From: Sulfolobus sp. S-194
GTDB lineage: Archaea > Thermoproteota > Thermoprotei_A > Sulfolobales > Sulfolobaceae
Direction of reading: 5' to 3'
NCBI RefSeq assembly: GCF_012222305.1
Contig: NZ_CP035730.1
Span: forward strand, 2,321,501-2,385,500
Length of the DNA stretch: 64,000 nt
Shown: positions 17,406 to 27,775 of the stretch, piece by piece
Numbering within the stretch: the first letter of the stretch is position 1
Layout of the letters: each line of letters opens with the position of its first letter
The notes under the pieces: model-generated
The model's input: only the letters and a program-made list of their open reading frames with translations
What the model was told of the DNA's origin: nothing
Databases searched by the model: none
Made by a program: the position numbers and the translations under genes

Positions 17406-17530
17406 ATTTAACTAATGATATAAACTTAATCTGTATCCCTAGAATTATCAGCATGCCAATCCTATTTATTTCATAAATCTTAAAAATAGTCTAATTCAGA
17501 TTTTTATTAAGGTATAATCATACTTAAAAA

Positions 17531-17539
17531 CTTTATATT
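17531..17539 (+). promoter_or_regulatory. TATA box of the acetyl-CoA synthetase gene
   Basis: CTTTATATT, preceded by the A-rich TTAAAAA, is centred about 26 bp before the ATG at 17561, again indicating a leaderless transcript. Confidence 0.5.
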
Positions 17540-17560
17540 GGTTTTTTCCTATTTTTATTT

Positions 17561-19546
17561 ATGTCAGTAAACTGGTCCCTTCCATTTGAAGAGAAAATAA
17601 TACCAAGTAAGTATCAGAGCAAAGTAATTTCACCGTCAATATATAAAGAGTTACATAAGATAGCTACTGAAAATTACAAAGATTTTTGGGCATCAATTGC
17701 CTCTCAATTGGAATGGTTTAAGCCTTGGGAAAAAGTACTTGATGATTCTAATCCACCATTTTATAAGTGGTTTGTTGGTGGAGAAATAAATGCTTCATAT
17801 TTAACTGTGGATAGACACGCAAAGAGTTGGAGGAAAAATAAGGTAGCAATAATTTGGGAAGGAGAACCGGCAGAAAGTGATAGACCAAAAGAAATAAGAT
17901 ATATTACATATGGTGAATTATATAGAGAAGTAAATAGAGTGGCTTATATTCTTAAGGAAGTTTATGGGCTAAAGAAGGGTGACACTATATCATTATATTT
18001 ACCAATGATACCTGAATTACCTATATTTATGTTAGCCGCTGCTAGATTGGGGATAGTATTTAGCGTAGTGTTTTCTGGATTTAGTGCCCAAGCATTAGCG
18101 GATAGAATCAATGATGCTAGAGCTAAATTATTAGTAACAGCTGATGGAGGTTGGAGAAGAGGTAAAATAGTTCCACTAAAAGATATAGCAGATAGGGCAT
18201 TAGAAAATGCATCCACTGTAGAGAATGTCTTGGTTATAAAAAGAACGAATAATAATATAAGTATGAAAGAAGGTAGAGACGAATATTTCGATAATGTATG
18301 TAAGCAAGTTCCTTTGAATGCATATGTAGAGCCAGAGAGAACAAAGAGTGAAGATCCTCTATTCATTCTATACACCTCTGGAACCACTGGAAAACCTAAG
18401 GGTATAGTTCATGATACTGGTGGATATTTAAGTATTCTTCACGCTACAATGAAGTGGGTATTCGATATTAAGGATAGTGATCTAATGTGGACTAGTGCCG
18501 ATATTGGTTGGATTACTGGTCATTCATACATAGTATTTGGTCCTCTACTAGAAGGAGCGACAACAGTAATGTATGAAGGAGCGCTAGATTATCCAAACCC
18601 AGATAGATGGGCATCTATAATTGAGAGATATGGTGTTACGATACTTTATACTTCACCTACAGCAATAAGGTCTTTCATGAAATTAGGAGAGGATGTATAC
18701 AAAGATAAAGATTTCTCTTCTATAAGATTAATGCATTCTGTAGGTGAACCAATAAATCCAGAGGCATTTAGATGGTTCTTCCGATTAGTAGGAAAAGAAA
18801 GCATACCATTTGGAAGCACTTGGTGGATGACTGAGACTGGAGGTATTATGATTAGTCATTTGCCTGGGCTTTATCTAATTCCGTTAAAACCTGGTAGTAA
18901 TGGAATGCCATTACCCGGAGTTGATGCAGATGTTGTTGATGATAATGGTAATCCAACAAAACCTGAAGAAAGAGGATACTTAGTAATTAAAAACCCGTGG
19001 CCAGGAATGCCATTAACTATTTGGGGAGATCCAGAAAGATACATTAAAGTATACTGGTCCAAATTCCCAGGTATATTTTATCCTGGCGATTTCGCTGTTA
19101 AAGATTCCGATGGATACTTCTGGATATTAGGGAGGGCTGATGAGGTAATTAAAGTAGCCGGACACAGATTAGGAACATATGAGTTAGAGTCTGCTTTAAT
19201 ACATCACCCAGCCGTTGCTGAAGCTGCTGTTGTAGGAGTTCCAGATGCATTAAAAGGTGAGGTACCAGTTGCATTTGTAGTATTAAAGGTAGGTCAAAAA
19301 GCAAATGAGGAGTTGAAAAAGAGTTTAAATGAGTGGGTAAGAGAGCAAGTAGGACCTATAGCGTCCTTGAGTAGTATCTATTTTGTCTCTAAACTTCCAA
19401 AGACAAGAAGTGGTAAAATTATGAGAAGAGTAGTAAAGGCTGTTATTACTAATCAGCCAGTAGGTGATATAACAACGCTTGAAGATGAAGCTTCAGTAGA
19501 AGAAGTTAAAAAGGCATACGAAGAATTAAAGAAGGAGATATCATAA
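17561..19546 (+). CDS. acs: Acetyl-CoA synthetase (AMP-forming, ACS family)
   Basis: 661 aa, full ACS length. It has the ACS N-terminal cap (FKPWEKVL and KWFVGGEINASYL), the adenylate P-loop YTSGTTGKPKGIVHD, the core WMTETGG, the hinge GRADEVIKVAGHRLGTYE and the C-terminal lysine loop KTRSGKIMRR. It activates acetate, or possibly another short acid, to the CoA thioester. Sulfolobales use close relatives as 3-hydroxypropionyl-CoA and 4-hydroxybutyryl-CoA synthetases in carbon fixation, so substrate assignment is provisional. A SWIM zinc-finger mini-protein follows 10 bp downstream. Confidence 0.85.
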   Translation: MSVNWSLPFEEKIIPSKYQSKVISPSIYKELHKIATENYKDFWASIASQLEWFKPWEKVLDDSNPPFYKWFVGGEINASYLTVDRHAKSWRKNKVAIIWEGEPAESDRPKEIRYITYGELYREVNRVAYILKEVYGLKKGDTISLYLPMIPELPIFMLAAARLGIVFSVVFSGFSAQALADRINDARAKLLVTADGGWRRGKIVPLKDIADRALENASTVENVLVIKRTNNNISMKEGRDEYFDNVCKQVPLNAYVEPERTKSEDPLFILYTSGTTGKPKGIVHDTGGYLSILHATMKWVFDIKDSDLMWTSADIGWITGHSYIVFGPLLEGATTVMYEGALDYPNPDRWASIIERYGVTILYTSPTAIRSFMKLGEDVYKDKDFSSIRLMHSVGEPINPEAFRWFFRLVGKESIPFGSTWWMTETGGIMISHLPGLYLIPLKPGSNGMPLPGVDADVVDDNGNPTKPEERGYLVIKNPWPGMPLTIWGDPERYIKVYWSKFPGIFYPGDFAVKDSDGYFWILGRADEVIKVAGHRLGTYELESALIHHPAVAEAAVVGVPDALKGEVPVAFVVLKVGQKANEELKKSLNEWVREQVGPIASLSSIYFVSKLPKTRSGKIMRRVVKAVITNQPVGDITTLEDEASVEEVKKAYEELKKEIS

Positions 19547-19556
19547 ATTATTTTTT

Positions 19557-19775
19557 ATGGATATAAAAATTATAAAAACTGAGAAGAAAGGAGATTTTGA
19601 AGAAATAGAGGGTTTGGTCCCAGCTAGATGTGCTTTAGGCTACTATCATGTAAAGGTGACAATAAAGGGATTTAGACTAATTGATTCTTATTGTGAATGT
19701 GGGGGAAAACTGTGCCCTCATGCAGTTAAGCTTGAAATGGCCTTTTTTAGAAGGAGAAGGGAGTTATCTAGTTAA
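19557..19775 (+). CDS. Small SWIM-type zinc-finger protein
   Basis: 72 aa. The second half has CECGGKLCPHAVKL, matching the SWIM pattern CxC...CxH, which coordinates one zinc ion and mediates DNA or protein contact. The first half is a short beta-rich segment (LVPARCALGYYHVKVTI). Starting 10 bp after acs, it is probably in the same transcript. Stand-alone SWIM proteins of this size are common in Sulfolobales but of unknown function. Its 3' end overlaps the convergent glycosyltransferase by 12 bp. Confidence 0.75.
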   Translation: MDIKIIKTEKKGDFEEIEGLVPARCALGYYHVKVTIKGFRLIDSYCECGGKLCPHAVKLEMAFFRRRRELSS

Positions 19776-21011
19776 CCAATCTTGCCACCAGAAAGTTAAC
19801 ATAGCATATAGAGAAGCGATATATTGTACTGCTAGTGCGATAGAACCGTATATTAGAGTTTTTAATTTATCTTCTGGGATTAAATAAATCATGGTTATTA
19901 TAAAGGGTATTATAGCTATAAATCCTCCGTAATGTAAGAATAAATAAAAGATAAAGAAGTCAGAATGATAACGAGTTGGCAAATATAATAGTAATAAGAG
20001 CTTAGTAGTAATTACATTAATTGAGGAATAAATCTTAAGAATTTTAGTGAAATTCATATAAAGGAACAAGATCGTAAATAATGGTAACAGATTCGTGTAT
20101 ATCATATTAAAAACGTATAGCGAACCCCTCTTACTTATACTACCGTCAACTATTTCCCTTATAAAATTAAGATAGTTTGCTCTTGTCCATCTAATTACTT
20201 GTTTCGTAAACACTTTTATATCTCTAGAAGGTTTTGTATATGCTACAGCATCAAAGACTTTTACAGCCCTATATCCTTTTTTGATAACAAAATCGGTTAA
20301 ATCCCTATCATCGGAAATTTTGATCGGTCTTCCAAACATTTTCGGCTCTAAAAACTCTTTAGATAATATATATGGCTTTACAAGTCCTGTCCTATATATT
20401 ACACATTGTCCACTTAATATTATAGCACTTCCAAAATAGTTTACCGCCCTATTTACTATCTCACTTAGTCTCTCAAAGAATTCGCCATAATAATATGCAT
20501 ATTTATTTTTCTCATTATACATAATTCTAATATTTGGTCCCACTCCACCTACAGTCTCATCAAAAACATTTAGCATCTTTAGTATAGAGTCTTTATAAAT
20601 GATCGTATCGCTATCTAAAAACATCACTAGAGGGGATCTTACATATTTAATTCCCTCAGCTAATGCATATCTTTTCCCTTTATGTTCACTCATGTAAATA
20701 AATTTACCACTATATCTTTCCGTGATTGATTTATATGGTTCTAGGACGCTATCTCCTACAACAATAAATTCTAAATTTGTATCGTATAATGTCTTTATCA
20801 CTTTTTCAAAAATATCTATTTCCTCCTTGTAAACTGGTATTACAACTGTAAGATCAGACAAATTATAAGAGCTTGAGTGCTGAGTTTTTCTATTATTACT
20901 TATTACTGCAAAAAACGAATTCAAAAAGAAATAAAGAATAGTTATAATTGTAAATGAAAGAGAATAAATGAAATATGAAATTCCGTGAAATAAGTGAAGC
21001 ATAATCACCAC
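19764..21011 (-). CDS. Family 2 glycosyltransferase, membrane-bound processive type
   Basis: 415 aa with an N-terminal membrane helix, a GT-A domain (VVIPVYKEE, then MFLDSDTIIYKDS with the metal-binding DSD, ISDDRDLTDFV with the catalytic acid) and the processive-synthase motif QVIRWTRAN. Four to five C-terminal helices follow. This is the layout of hyaluronan/chitin/cellulose synthase relatives, which polymerise a sugar and pass it through the membrane. Product and acceptor are unknown; an extracellular polysaccharide or glycolipid is likely. The coding region lies in a particularly AT-rich stretch. Confidence 0.85.
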   Translation of the reverse strand: MVIMLHLFHGISYFIYSLSFTIITILYFFLNSFFAVISNNRKTQHSSSYNLSDLTVVIPVYKEEIDIFEKVIKTLYDTNLEFIVVGDSVLEPYKSITERYSGKFIYMSEHKGKRYALAEGIKYVRSPLVMFLDSDTIIYKDSILKMLNVFDETVGGVGPNIRIMYNEKNKYAYYYGEFFERLSEIVNRAVNYFGSAIILSGQCVIYRTGLVKPYILSKEFLEPKMFGRPIKISDDRDLTDFVIKKGYRAVKVFDAVAYTKPSRDIKVFTKQVIRWTRANYLNFIREIVDGSISKRGSLYVFNMIYTNLLPLFTILFLYMNFTKILKIYSSINVITTKLLLLLYLPTRYHSDFFIFYLFLHYGGFIAIIPFIITMIYLIPEDKLKTLIYGSIALAVQYIASLYAMLTFWWQDWLTR

Positions 21012-21052
21012 TATAATGCTCGATATCGAAATATATAACGATTTTTCCTAAT

Positions 21053-21649
21053 TCACCATTCGAATTCTCCGTTCAAAAAGGGGTTAGTTAACTTTTCGTA
21101 TCCTAAAGTTGTAAAGAAACCATGACCAGGATAAACTGTTAATCCGTCATTTAATTCCATTAACTTATTTAGGCTCTTTTTTAGTAAATTTTTGTCTCCT
21201 CCTAAATCATACCTTCCAATACTCCCGCTAAATAGTGTGTCTCCCGTAAAAATTCCATCATCAAAAATATAGCAAACACTACCCATTGTATGTCCGGGTG
21301 TCTCTATTACTTTTAGTTCTTCATTTCCTATTTCTATTATAGATTTTTCGTCTATGAAACCATCTGGTACTATTCCTTTAGTCTTTTCATCTCGTCTCAA
21401 TAAATCTAAATCGCTTCTATGCAGAAAGAATGGAACATTAAAATATTTCTTCACTTCATTCACACCCAATACATGATCAAAATGTCCATGTGTAGCATAA
21501 ATTGACTTAAGTTTTATGTTATTTGCTAGGATATAATCTATAACCTCAGAGGGGTTTTCAGCAACGTCTATTAATATTCCCTCATCGCCAGAAACAACTA
21601 AGTAAGTATTGGTAGAATACTCGCCTAAAATAAATCGTTTAACTATCAT
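21053..21649 (-). CDS. Metallo-beta-lactamase-fold hydrolase (glyoxalase II-like)
   Basis: 198 aa from the ATG at 21647-21649 (MIVKRFILGEYSTNTYLVV). The metal motif THGHFDHVLG (HxHxDH), GHTMGSVC, FTGDTLFSGSIGR and PGHGFFT give the full ligand set of glyoxalase II-type hydrolases. The frame stays open upstream to 21910, but that part runs antisense to fumarase and is not coding. It probably hydrolyses a thioester such as an acyl-thiol or persulfide derivative. Divergent from fumarase, with a TATA-like element near 21671-21680. Confidence 0.85.
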   Translation of the reverse strand: MIVKRFILGEYSTNTYLVVSGDEGILIDVAENPSEVIDYILANNIKLKSIYATHGHFDHVLGVNEVKKYFNVPFFLHRSDLDLLRRDEKTKGIVPDGFIDEKSIIEIGNEELKVIETPGHTMGSVCYIFDDGIFTGDTLFSGSIGRYDLGGDKNLLKKSLNKLMELNDGLTVYPGHGFFTTLGYEKLTNPFLNGEFEW

Positions 21650-21718
21650 CACAAAAAATCTTTCTGATATCCTAAATAAGTTAACGTAAAAGTAATTAAT
21701 GATTAATACTTTAGTTAT

Positions 21719-23038
21719 ATGATGAAATACACTGAGACCGCGCCAAAACTTTTTATGAATACAGGAACTAGATTTCCTAGAAAAATAATTTGGGCTATGG
21801 GACTTGTAAAATACGCAGCAGCAAAAGTTAATGCTGATCTTAATCAGTTGGAAAAAGAAATAGCTAAAGGTATTATGCAAGCCGCAAAAGAAGTTATGGA
21901 AGGAAAACATGATGATAAAATAATTTTAGATGTATTTCAAACAGGGTCTGGTACCGGGTTAAATATGAATATTAATGAAGTGATTGCAGAAAGAGCAACT
22001 GAAATGACTGGGAAAAAAGTTCACCCTAATGATCACGTAAATTTAGGGCAATCATCTAACGATACTGTTCCTACCGCAATAAGAATAGCGGCAACCTCAG
22101 CGGTTGAAGAACAACTTATACCAGCACTTAGTAAATTTGTTTCTATTCTTAATAGAAAAAGTGAAGAATTTAAAGATATTGTGAAATCTGGAAGGACTCA
22201 TTTAAGGGACGCATTACCAGTTACCTTAGGGCAAGAACTTTCAGCATATGCAGACGCTTTCTACCACGATATGACCAATTTACAACAAGTGTTAGAATAC
22301 GTTAAGGAGCTTCCTATTGGGGGTACTGCAGTAGGTACTGGATTAAACTCGCATCCAGAATTTCAGCTGAGAGTTATCCAAGAGGTTAATAATGAAACTG
22401 GATTAGGATTCAAACCAGCTAATAAGTTTAGAGGATTAAGACTTTTAACAGATTTACTTAGTCTAAGCGGTATTATGAGAACAATAGCGGTAGATCTTTA
22501 CAGACTTGGACAAGATATTAGATTAATGTTTTCTGGACCAATGACTGGTTTTAATGAAATAGACTTACCTACGCAAGAAGAAATAGCTGGAAGTAGTATT
22601 ATGCCGGGTAAAACAAACCCAGTTACTGCGGAGGCAACATTATTAGTCTCAGCCCAAGTAGTAGGATTAGATCATGCTAATCAATTTGCATCGATGTTGG
22701 GCGAGTTTGAATTAGCCATGGGTGTTCCTTTAATTGGATATAATGTAGTTACTCAGATAAACTTACTTACGGAGGCATTGAATAAATTTGGAGATTTGGT
22801 AATTAATGGTATGGTTCCTAACGTAGAAAAAATGAAAAGATATGCTGAAAGCAGTCCTTCATTAATTACTATAATATCACCTATAATTGGTTATGATAAG
22901 GCTAGCGAAATCGGGAAGAGATTAAGCAAAGGAATGTCTATAAGAGAAGCATTAAAAGAGATAGGGTTTAAAGATGATGAAATAGATAGGATACTAGATT
23001 TGTCAAAATTAGTTAAACCAGGTTTTCCTGCAAAATGA
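21719..23038 (+). CDS. fumC: Fumarate hydratase, class II
   Basis: 439 aa (start at ATG 21719 or the adjacent ATG 21722). It belongs to the aspartase/fumarase superfamily with [32 protein letters not shown] and the signature loop [16 protein letters not shown] carrying the catalytic serine. It interconverts fumarate and malate in the TCA cycle and in the archaeal CO2-fixation cycle. It is slightly shorter at the N-terminus than bacterial FumC, as in other Sulfolobales. The Nudix gene follows with a 4-bp ATGA overlap. Confidence 0.93.
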   Translation: MMKYTETAPKLFMNTGTRFPRKIIWAMGLVKYAAAKVNADLNQLEKEIAKGIMQAAKEVMEGKHDDKIILDVFQTGSGTGLNMNINEVIAERATEMTGKKVHPNDHVNLGQSSNDTVPTAIRIAATSAVEEQLIPALSKFVSILNRKSEEFKDIVKSGRTHLRDALPVTLGQELSAYADAFYHDMTNLQQVLEYVKELPIGGTAVGTGLNSHPEFQLRVIQEVNNETGLGFKPANKFRGLRLLTDLLSLSGIMRTIAVDLYRLGQDIRLMFSGPMTGFNEIDLPTQEEIAGSSIMPGKTNPVTAEATLLVSAQVVGLDHANQFASMLGEFELAMGVPLIGYNVVTQINLLTEALNKFGDLVINGMVPNVEKMKRYAESSPSLITIISPIIGYDKASEIGKRLSKGMSIREALKEIGFKDDEIDRILDLSKLVKPGFPAK

Positions 23039-23487
23039 TTACTTGTTTAGTAATTATAAAGGCTAATAATTTTTTATTATTTATAAGGAAAAAGAGAGGA
23101 TTAGGGAAAGGTCTAATTACATTTCCTGGAGGTAAGGTTAAAGATAATGAGAAGATTGAAGAGTGTGCAGTAAGAGAAGTTAAAGAAGAAGTTAATGTTA
23201 CTATTTTTGCACCTAAGCTTGTAGGAAAAATAAAGTTTTACCTAGGTGATTCTGAAGCAGAAACTGCCTACGTGTTTGTCACAGATAAATACGAAGGAAA
23301 ACCAGAGGAAACTGATGAAGCAATACCTATTTGGCTAAACTATATACCTTATAAAGAAATGTGGGAGGACGATAAAATATGGTTACCTCTTGTACTAGAA
23401 GAAAAGAAAATTTGCTGTGAATTTAAATTTGATAAGAACTGGCAAGAATTTAAGGGAGGATACTGCAATTTATGCGAATTTACATGA
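23035..23487 (+). CDS. Nudix hydrolase
   Basis: 150 aa. The Nudix box is complete: [20 protein letters not shown] followed by EVNVTI, matching GX5EX7REUXEEXGU except that the last Gly is Asn. The rest resembles MTH1/8-oxo-dGTP diphosphatases (PFLFIR-like start, [12 protein letters not shown], then [11 protein letters not shown]). A likely role is sanitising oxidised nucleotides or hydrolysing another nucleoside diphosphate derivative. It ends with a small Cys group (CCEF and YCNLCEF). Translation is coupled to fumarase by a 4-bp overlap. Confidence 0.85.
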   Translation: MITCLVIIKANNFLLFIRKKRGLGKGLITFPGGKVKDNEKIEECAVREVKEEVNVTIFAPKLVGKIKFYLGDSEAETAYVFVTDKYEGKPEETDEAIPIWLNYIPYKEMWEDDKIWLPLVLEEKKICCEFKFDKNWQEFKGGYCNLCEFT

Positions 23488-23709
23488 TTTTTTTCTAGTG
23501 AATAAAATATTGTATATTTTATTAAGACACTCCTTAACGTCATCCTTGCATTCGAAAAGCTTATACCCGTCCTCCTTAGCCTTTATGATTTCTTCCTCAT
23601 TAACTGTGTGAACAATTAGTACATCTATCTTTTCTATATTTTCGTTTAACTCTATTACTCCATCTTCGTTCAAAAGAAAAAACTTTTCCTTGACCTTAAT
23701 TATTGTCAC
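23470..23709 (-). CDS. Conserved-looking small protein, 79 aa, unknown function
   Basis: A GTG start at 23709 lies 14 bp inside the end of the esterase gene, which argues for translational coupling. The protein alternates short strands and helices ([44 protein letters not shown]) and looks like a compact alpha/beta domain. No motif or membrane helix is visible. Its 3' end overlaps the convergent Nudix gene by 18 bp. I do not recognise a family. Confidence 0.6.
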   Translation of the reverse strand: MTIIKVKEKFFLLNEDGVIELNENIEKIDVLIVHTVNEEEIIKAKEDGYKLFECKDDVKECLNKIYNILFTRKKSCKFA

Positions 23710-24664
23710 TGTTAAACACCTTACTTATTAATGAAATGGATATATCATATCTGTAAGAAATATTGAAATGACCTCCTTCATATTCTTCGAATTCATGCTT
23801 AACATTATACCTTAGCATTTTCTTGTGCAAAATCCTCATACCAAAATTTATCCTAAACTCGTCTTTATTACCTACATCAAGATAAATCAGCCTTATTTTT
23901 CTCAAATTATCAGCATATTTTTCTATTAATCTTACTGGATCTTTTTCTAGCCATTTTTTCCACACTTCTTCAATTATCTCGCCAGTATCAAGATCAAATG
24001 GTAAAACAATTTCTGTCCCTTCTGGTGAGTAAAATGCGGCCATGGCAATAATATTTAATGTATTAAGATCATCTTTATCCTTCTTATTTTCTTTACTCCA
24101 GTATTTTTCCAACCACTTAGTAAGGCTGCCTTCTCTCCTTATATGCTTAATAGCATGAGGAAAATAAGGTAGGTAAACATATTCAAAATAAGAATCACCG
24201 GAATGATCTATTAGACCACGTATTATTTCTGGGTATTTCATTGCTAAAACTATTGAACCATAACCCCCAGAAGACTTTCCCATTAATATTACATCCTTCT
24301 TTCCGTATATATCAAAAAGATATGGGATTAACTCTTTTATAATAAAATCCTCATACATCCCTACAGCTGTGGAATTTATGTATTGATTCCCACCCAATTT
24401 TGTGAAAAGATCTGGAAGTATAAAAATTAAATTCTTAACTTTTCCTTCTTTACGTAGTCTTTCTAGTTTTTCATTTATAGATTCTGATAAAGGATCGTAA
24501 TTCAAGAGTGTAATAGAAGAAGAAAAAAAACCACTCAAATAAATTACGATCGGAGCTTGAGTTACATCTCCAACTTCTATAGAATAGACTTTTCTAACAC
24601 TGGGATCTTTTAAAGGGTTATCTTTTAATATGTTACTCTCGATTGCAAAGCTTTTGATTAACAT
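23696..24664 (-). CDS. Alpha/beta-hydrolase esterase (esterase D/S-formylglutathione-hydrolase-like)
   Basis: 322 aa. The nucleophile elbow is GKSSGGYGS, an early oxyanion stretch reads [11 protein letters not shown], and the final His is in [12 protein letters not shown], completing a Ser-Asp-His triad with DVGNKDEF. It resembles the putative-esterase family (Fes/EsteraseD/SFGH). There is no signal peptide, so it is probably cytoplasmic, and the substrate is unknown. It is followed by a coupled 79-aa gene. Confidence 0.8.
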   Translation of the reverse strand: MLIKSFAIESNILKDNPLKDPSVRKVYSIEVGDVTQAPIVIYLSGFFSSSITLLNYDPLSESINEKLERLRKEGKVKNLIFILPDLFTKLGGNQYINSTAVGMYEDFIIKELIPYLFDIYGKKDVILMGKSSGGYGSIVLAMKYPEIIRGLIDHSGDSYFEYVYLPYFPHAIKHIRREGSLTKWLEKYWSKENKKDKDDLNTLNIIAMAAFYSPEGTEIVLPFDLDTGEIIEEVWKKWLEKDPVRLIEKYADNLRKIRLIYLDVGNKDEFRINFGMRILHKKMLRYNVKHEFEEYEGGHFNISYRYDISISLISKVFNSDNN

Positions 24665-24705
24665 CTACAAAAATAGTTATATTGACAGGGAAATAATTAA
24701 TTTTT

Positions 24706-26271
24706 ATGAGTGAATTTACTAGCTTAGCTGAAGTACTTGTTATCGCTAGCTTCTTAGGACTTTTGCTCAGAAGAATAAACGTTTCTCCAGTTATTGCTTA
24801 TCTCTTCTCTGGAATAATAGGAGTAGAATTAGGATTAAATTATAGTAGCTCAATATTTCAGTTTCTAACTTTTCTTGCGATAAATTTACTTTCATTCGAA
24901 ATGGGTGTATCTGTTAATTTAGTTGACTTAAAGAAAATATTTAGGAGAGCTTTATTCATAGTTCTAACAGAATTTCTAGTTGTTACTACAATAGTTATGC
25001 TAATTTCCCTTTTCATAAGACTTAATTTCATAAGCACAATACTTCTCATAGTAATAGGATTTAATACCAGTACTTCAATTGCATATAAATTAGCTGAAAA
25101 AACACTCGATCAGAATGATTTAAAAATAGTACTCTCAGTTTCATCTTTAGAAGACACAGTAGCTTTTGTAGTTCTTGGTGTAATTTCATCTAATTCCTTC
25201 AACCTTATAGAAATAATAGTTTCAGCATTTATTTCTATTACTTTAGGATACTTAATATCCAAATTATTAATAAATCCTACTATAAACTTCTCTGAAGACT
25301 CAATAATTTTATCTGGTGTAGCTTCCGTATTTCTTTTTAATATCTTAAGTCAGTTACTTAATATACCTTCTACCTTAGCCTCTTTTCTTCTAGGGATAGG
25401 AACCTCTTATGCTTCTTCAAATAATGAGAAAATTGTGAAAAGCATTAAGCCTTTAACAGATTTTACACTGATCCTATTCTTCTTCGTTGCAGGAAGTTAT
25501 ATTAAACTTTCAACTTACTTACTTTATGCTCTACCTATTTCTATAGTTCTAGTACTTACAAAATATATAGCATTTAGTACTGCGTATTGGATGTCTGGCA
25601 TAGAGTTTATTAGAGCATTTAGAACTGGACTTTTCATGAGTTCTCTTAGTGAATTTGGAATTATAATTTCACTAACAGCGTTACAAGAAGGGTTACCAGT
25701 ATTATCGGCATATAACATTTCAAGCATTGTAGTAGCAGTATCATCTACGATAGCAAGTATAGTAACAACTAGGAACAAGGCAATAATTTCTATTCTAAAT
25801 AAAATTTACTATAAATTAAGCCTAAATAAAGTAGATAATGTCATAAGGAGAGCTTCTTCTCACCATTTAAAAATTCCAGAAATAGTAATAGTAATGGTAA
25901 GGTACATAATTATAAGTGGGACCATAACTTTTTCTGGAGCTTATATAATTTATCTATTATACACCATAAGCCCTTTCTTGATTTATGTTTCTTACATATT
26001 GATCGTAGTGATCCCAGCCATGCTTTTTACTCTCCTTATAACCACAACAAATAATATTAGAGGAAGATATGGAGAGGCTGATTTTATAGTAGAATTATTC
26101 TTTGTAATAGTTTTTATAATAAATGTTTTTGAATTTGAAATATTCTTCCTAAAACTAATCTCATTTAACATAATCGTTTTTATACTTTCGATAGCAATAG
26201 GCAGCATAATCACAATATTATCTTTCTCAAGAATTAAAAAACTTCTTGAAGATATTGAGAAATTATTCTAA
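24706..26271 (+). CDS. Monovalent cation:proton antiporter, CPA2/KefB-like
   Basis: 521 aa with 12-13 hydrophobic segments. The N-terminus (VLVIASFLGLLLRRINVSPV and IAYLFSGIIGVELGL) is the characteristic start of NapA/KefB-type antiporters, and SSLEDTVAFVVLG corresponds to the helix carrying the ion-binding Asp. It probably exchanges Na+ or K+ for H+ to hold cytoplasmic pH in acid. There is no TrkA/RCK regulatory domain at the C-terminus. A TATA-like AGTTATATTG stands about 27 bp before the ATG. Confidence 0.85.
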   Translation: MSEFTSLAEVLVIASFLGLLLRRINVSPVIAYLFSGIIGVELGLNYSSSIFQFLTFLAINLLSFEMGVSVNLVDLKKIFRRALFIVLTEFLVVTTIVMLISLFIRLNFISTILLIVIGFNTSTSIAYKLAEKTLDQNDLKIVLSVSSLEDTVAFVVLGVISSNSFNLIEIIVSAFISITLGYLISKLLINPTINFSEDSIILSGVASVFLFNILSQLLNIPSTLASFLLGIGTSYASSNNEKIVKSIKPLTDFTLILFFFVAGSYIKLSTYLLYALPISIVLVLTKYIAFSTAYWMSGIEFIRAFRTGLFMSSLSEFGIIISLTALQEGLPVLSAYNISSIVVAVSSTIASIVTTRNKAIISILNKIYYKLSLNKVDNVIRRASSHHLKIPEIVIVMVRYIIISGTITFSGAYIIYLLYTISPFLIYVSYILIVVIPAMLFTLLITTTNNIRGRYGEADFIVELFFVIVFIINVFEFEIFFLKLISFNIIVFILSIAIGSIITILSFSRIKKLLEDIEKLF

Positions 26272-26770
26272 AACATTTATCACTAATTTGGTTTATTTTA
26301 ATCCTTTCTCGAGGCAATATATATATACTTCCATCAATTGATGAAATCTCCATTGTTTTTCTTATAGAATAGTAATATGAAGTTAGGGCACATATAACTG
26401 CATCTATAATATCTTTTTTACTACTAAACTCCTTCCAGTTTAAATTCAGATTCTTAAGGGAAGAAGTAGGATGAGTTTCTATCACGATTTTATTAACAAA
26501 CATTTCCTTTAGAGCTATAGCCTTATTAACTAACTCTCTCATCCATGAAGGAGGCAAAACTTTGTAACCCTTCCTTATCATCTCTTTATCAACTTCCCTA
26601 AATCCACTAGAAGTTGATAAAGGTGCATCTATTGAAATGACTAAAGAATCATTACACTCCTCATAAATTTCTATATTATCCATAAGCTCTTTAACACAAA
26701 CAATGTTATTTTCTAATATTCCAACAGCTGAAGGTCTTTTAACAGCCAAATCAATACCACAAAATTTCAA
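26234..26770 (-). CDS. DUF429 RNase H-like nuclease-fold protein
   Basis: 178 aa. [16 protein letters not shown] at the start and [20 protein letters not shown] near residue 47 match the acidic motifs of DUF429 (a predicted RNase H-like nuclease). [10 protein letters not shown] and [16 protein letters not shown] complete the pattern, each with an acidic residue in the expected place. The biological role is not established. It overlaps the convergent antiporter by 38 bp, the longest 3' overlap in the window. Confidence 0.75.
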   Translation of the reverse strand: MKFCGIDLAVKRPSAVGILENNIVCVKELMDNIEIYEECNDSLVISIDAPLSTSSGFREVDKEMIRKGYKVLPPSWMRELVNKAIALKEMFVNKIVIETHPTSSLKNLNLNWKEFSSKKDIIDAVICALTSYYYSIRKTMEISSIDGSIYILPRERIKINQISDKCFRIISQYLQEVF

Positions 26771-26793
26771 TATTTCCTACCAGAGAAAATATT

Positions 26794-27492
26794 GTGAAAC
26801 CCCCTATAATATTAATCAACTACAAGGCATATGAGAACTCATACGGAGAAAAAGGAGTAGAGATATCTAAAAAAATAGAGAAAGTTAGCAAAGATCATGA
26901 AGTTCCAATTATTATATCAGTTCCAGCAACAATGATATATAAACTCTCTCAAATTTTAGAAATTCCAGTATATGCACAGCATGTTGATGCATTAAGACAT
27001 GGAGCACATACGGGTGCAATATTACCAGAGATGATAAAAGATGCTGGAGCTAAGGGATCATTACTTAATCATAGTGAAAGAAAAATTAGATTAGATGAAA
27101 TACATGAGGCAGTTACAAGGATAAGGGATTTAGGATTAGAGAGTGTAGTTTGTGCTGACTCTTATGAATTAGTTCATCCTCTAGCATTACTTAAACCTAA
27201 CGCTATACTTATAGAACCTCCAGAATTAATCGGAAGTGGAAGAGCTGTATCTAAAGAAAAACCAGAAGTTATAACAAGAGCAGTTAACGAGATAAAAAAG
27301 GTAGAAGGAGTTTACTTGATTGCTGGAGCTGGGATTACAACAGGTGAAGATGTATATAAAGCAATCGAATTAGGAGCTGATGGTATTGGTGTTGCTAGTG
27401 CGGTAATGAAATCATCAACGCCAGAAAAAATAGTAGAAGATTTTGTTATAAACGCTTTAAAAGCTATTGATAAAAAGAAAGAAAATCAATAA
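26794..27492 (+). CDS. tpiA: Triosephosphate isomerase
   Basis: 232 aa, the short archaeal form, with a GTG start at 26794. Active-site residues are visible: N and K in INYKAYENS, His in LLNHSERK, Glu in [10 protein letters not shown] and the phosphate loop [11 protein letters not shown] with [11 protein letters not shown]. It interconverts glyceraldehyde-3-phosphate and dihydroxyacetone phosphate, used in gluconeogenesis and for making the glycerol-1-phosphate lipid backbone. It is divergent from the DUF429 gene with only 23 bp between them. Confidence 0.93.
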   Translation: MKPPIILINYKAYENSYGEKGVEISKKIEKVSKDHEVPIIISVPATMIYKLSQILEIPVYAQHVDALRHGAHTGAILPEMIKDAGAKGSLLNHSERKIRLDEIHEAVTRIRDLGLESVVCADSYELVHPLALLKPNAILIEPPELIGSGRAVSKEKPEVITRAVNEIKKVEGVYLIAGAGITTGEDVYKAIELGADGIGVASAVMKSSTPEKIVEDFVINALKAIDKKKENQ

Positions 27493-27775
27493 CTATATCA
27501 AAATAAATCTTATATTTTTCAAAAATTTCAATCAATATTTCTTTTCTATTTCTTGATTCGATATATTGGATAAGGTATAAAGAGATTGCTATAATTAAAT
27601 CACAAAAAGAGTAAAATTTTAATAAGAATTCTATTACTGAAATATTTATTTTTATTCTTTTTCTCTCAACATAATAAGGTCTAAAACCCGAAAATAGTTC
27701 TATTTCTATATCCTTAAGTTCTTCTGGTATATTACAACATAATATCAATAAGTTTAAATGCAACAGAATTCTCAC
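27464..27775 (-). CDS. Hypothetical protein, 103 aa
   Basis: A GTG start at 27775 gives a protein with a long aromatic/hydrophobic middle ([20 protein letters not shown]). It overlaps the upstream gene by 44 bp, unusually long, so the true start may be a TTG at 27763 or 27748, or the two frames may be halves of one gene split by a frameshift. No family is recognised. Its 3' end overlaps tpiA by 29 bp. Confidence 0.45.
   Translation of the reverse strand: MRILLHLNLLILCCNIPEELKDIEIELFSGFRPYYVERKRIKINISVIEFLLKFYSFCDLIIAISLYLIQYIESRNRKEILIEIFEKYKIYFDIVIDFLSFYQ

Noticed and set aside
21650-21910. N-terminal extension of the metallo-beta-lactamase protein
   Set aside because: The extra 87 residues are antisense to the fumarase gene and have low-complexity Phe/Ser/His content; the family start is MIVKRF at 21649.
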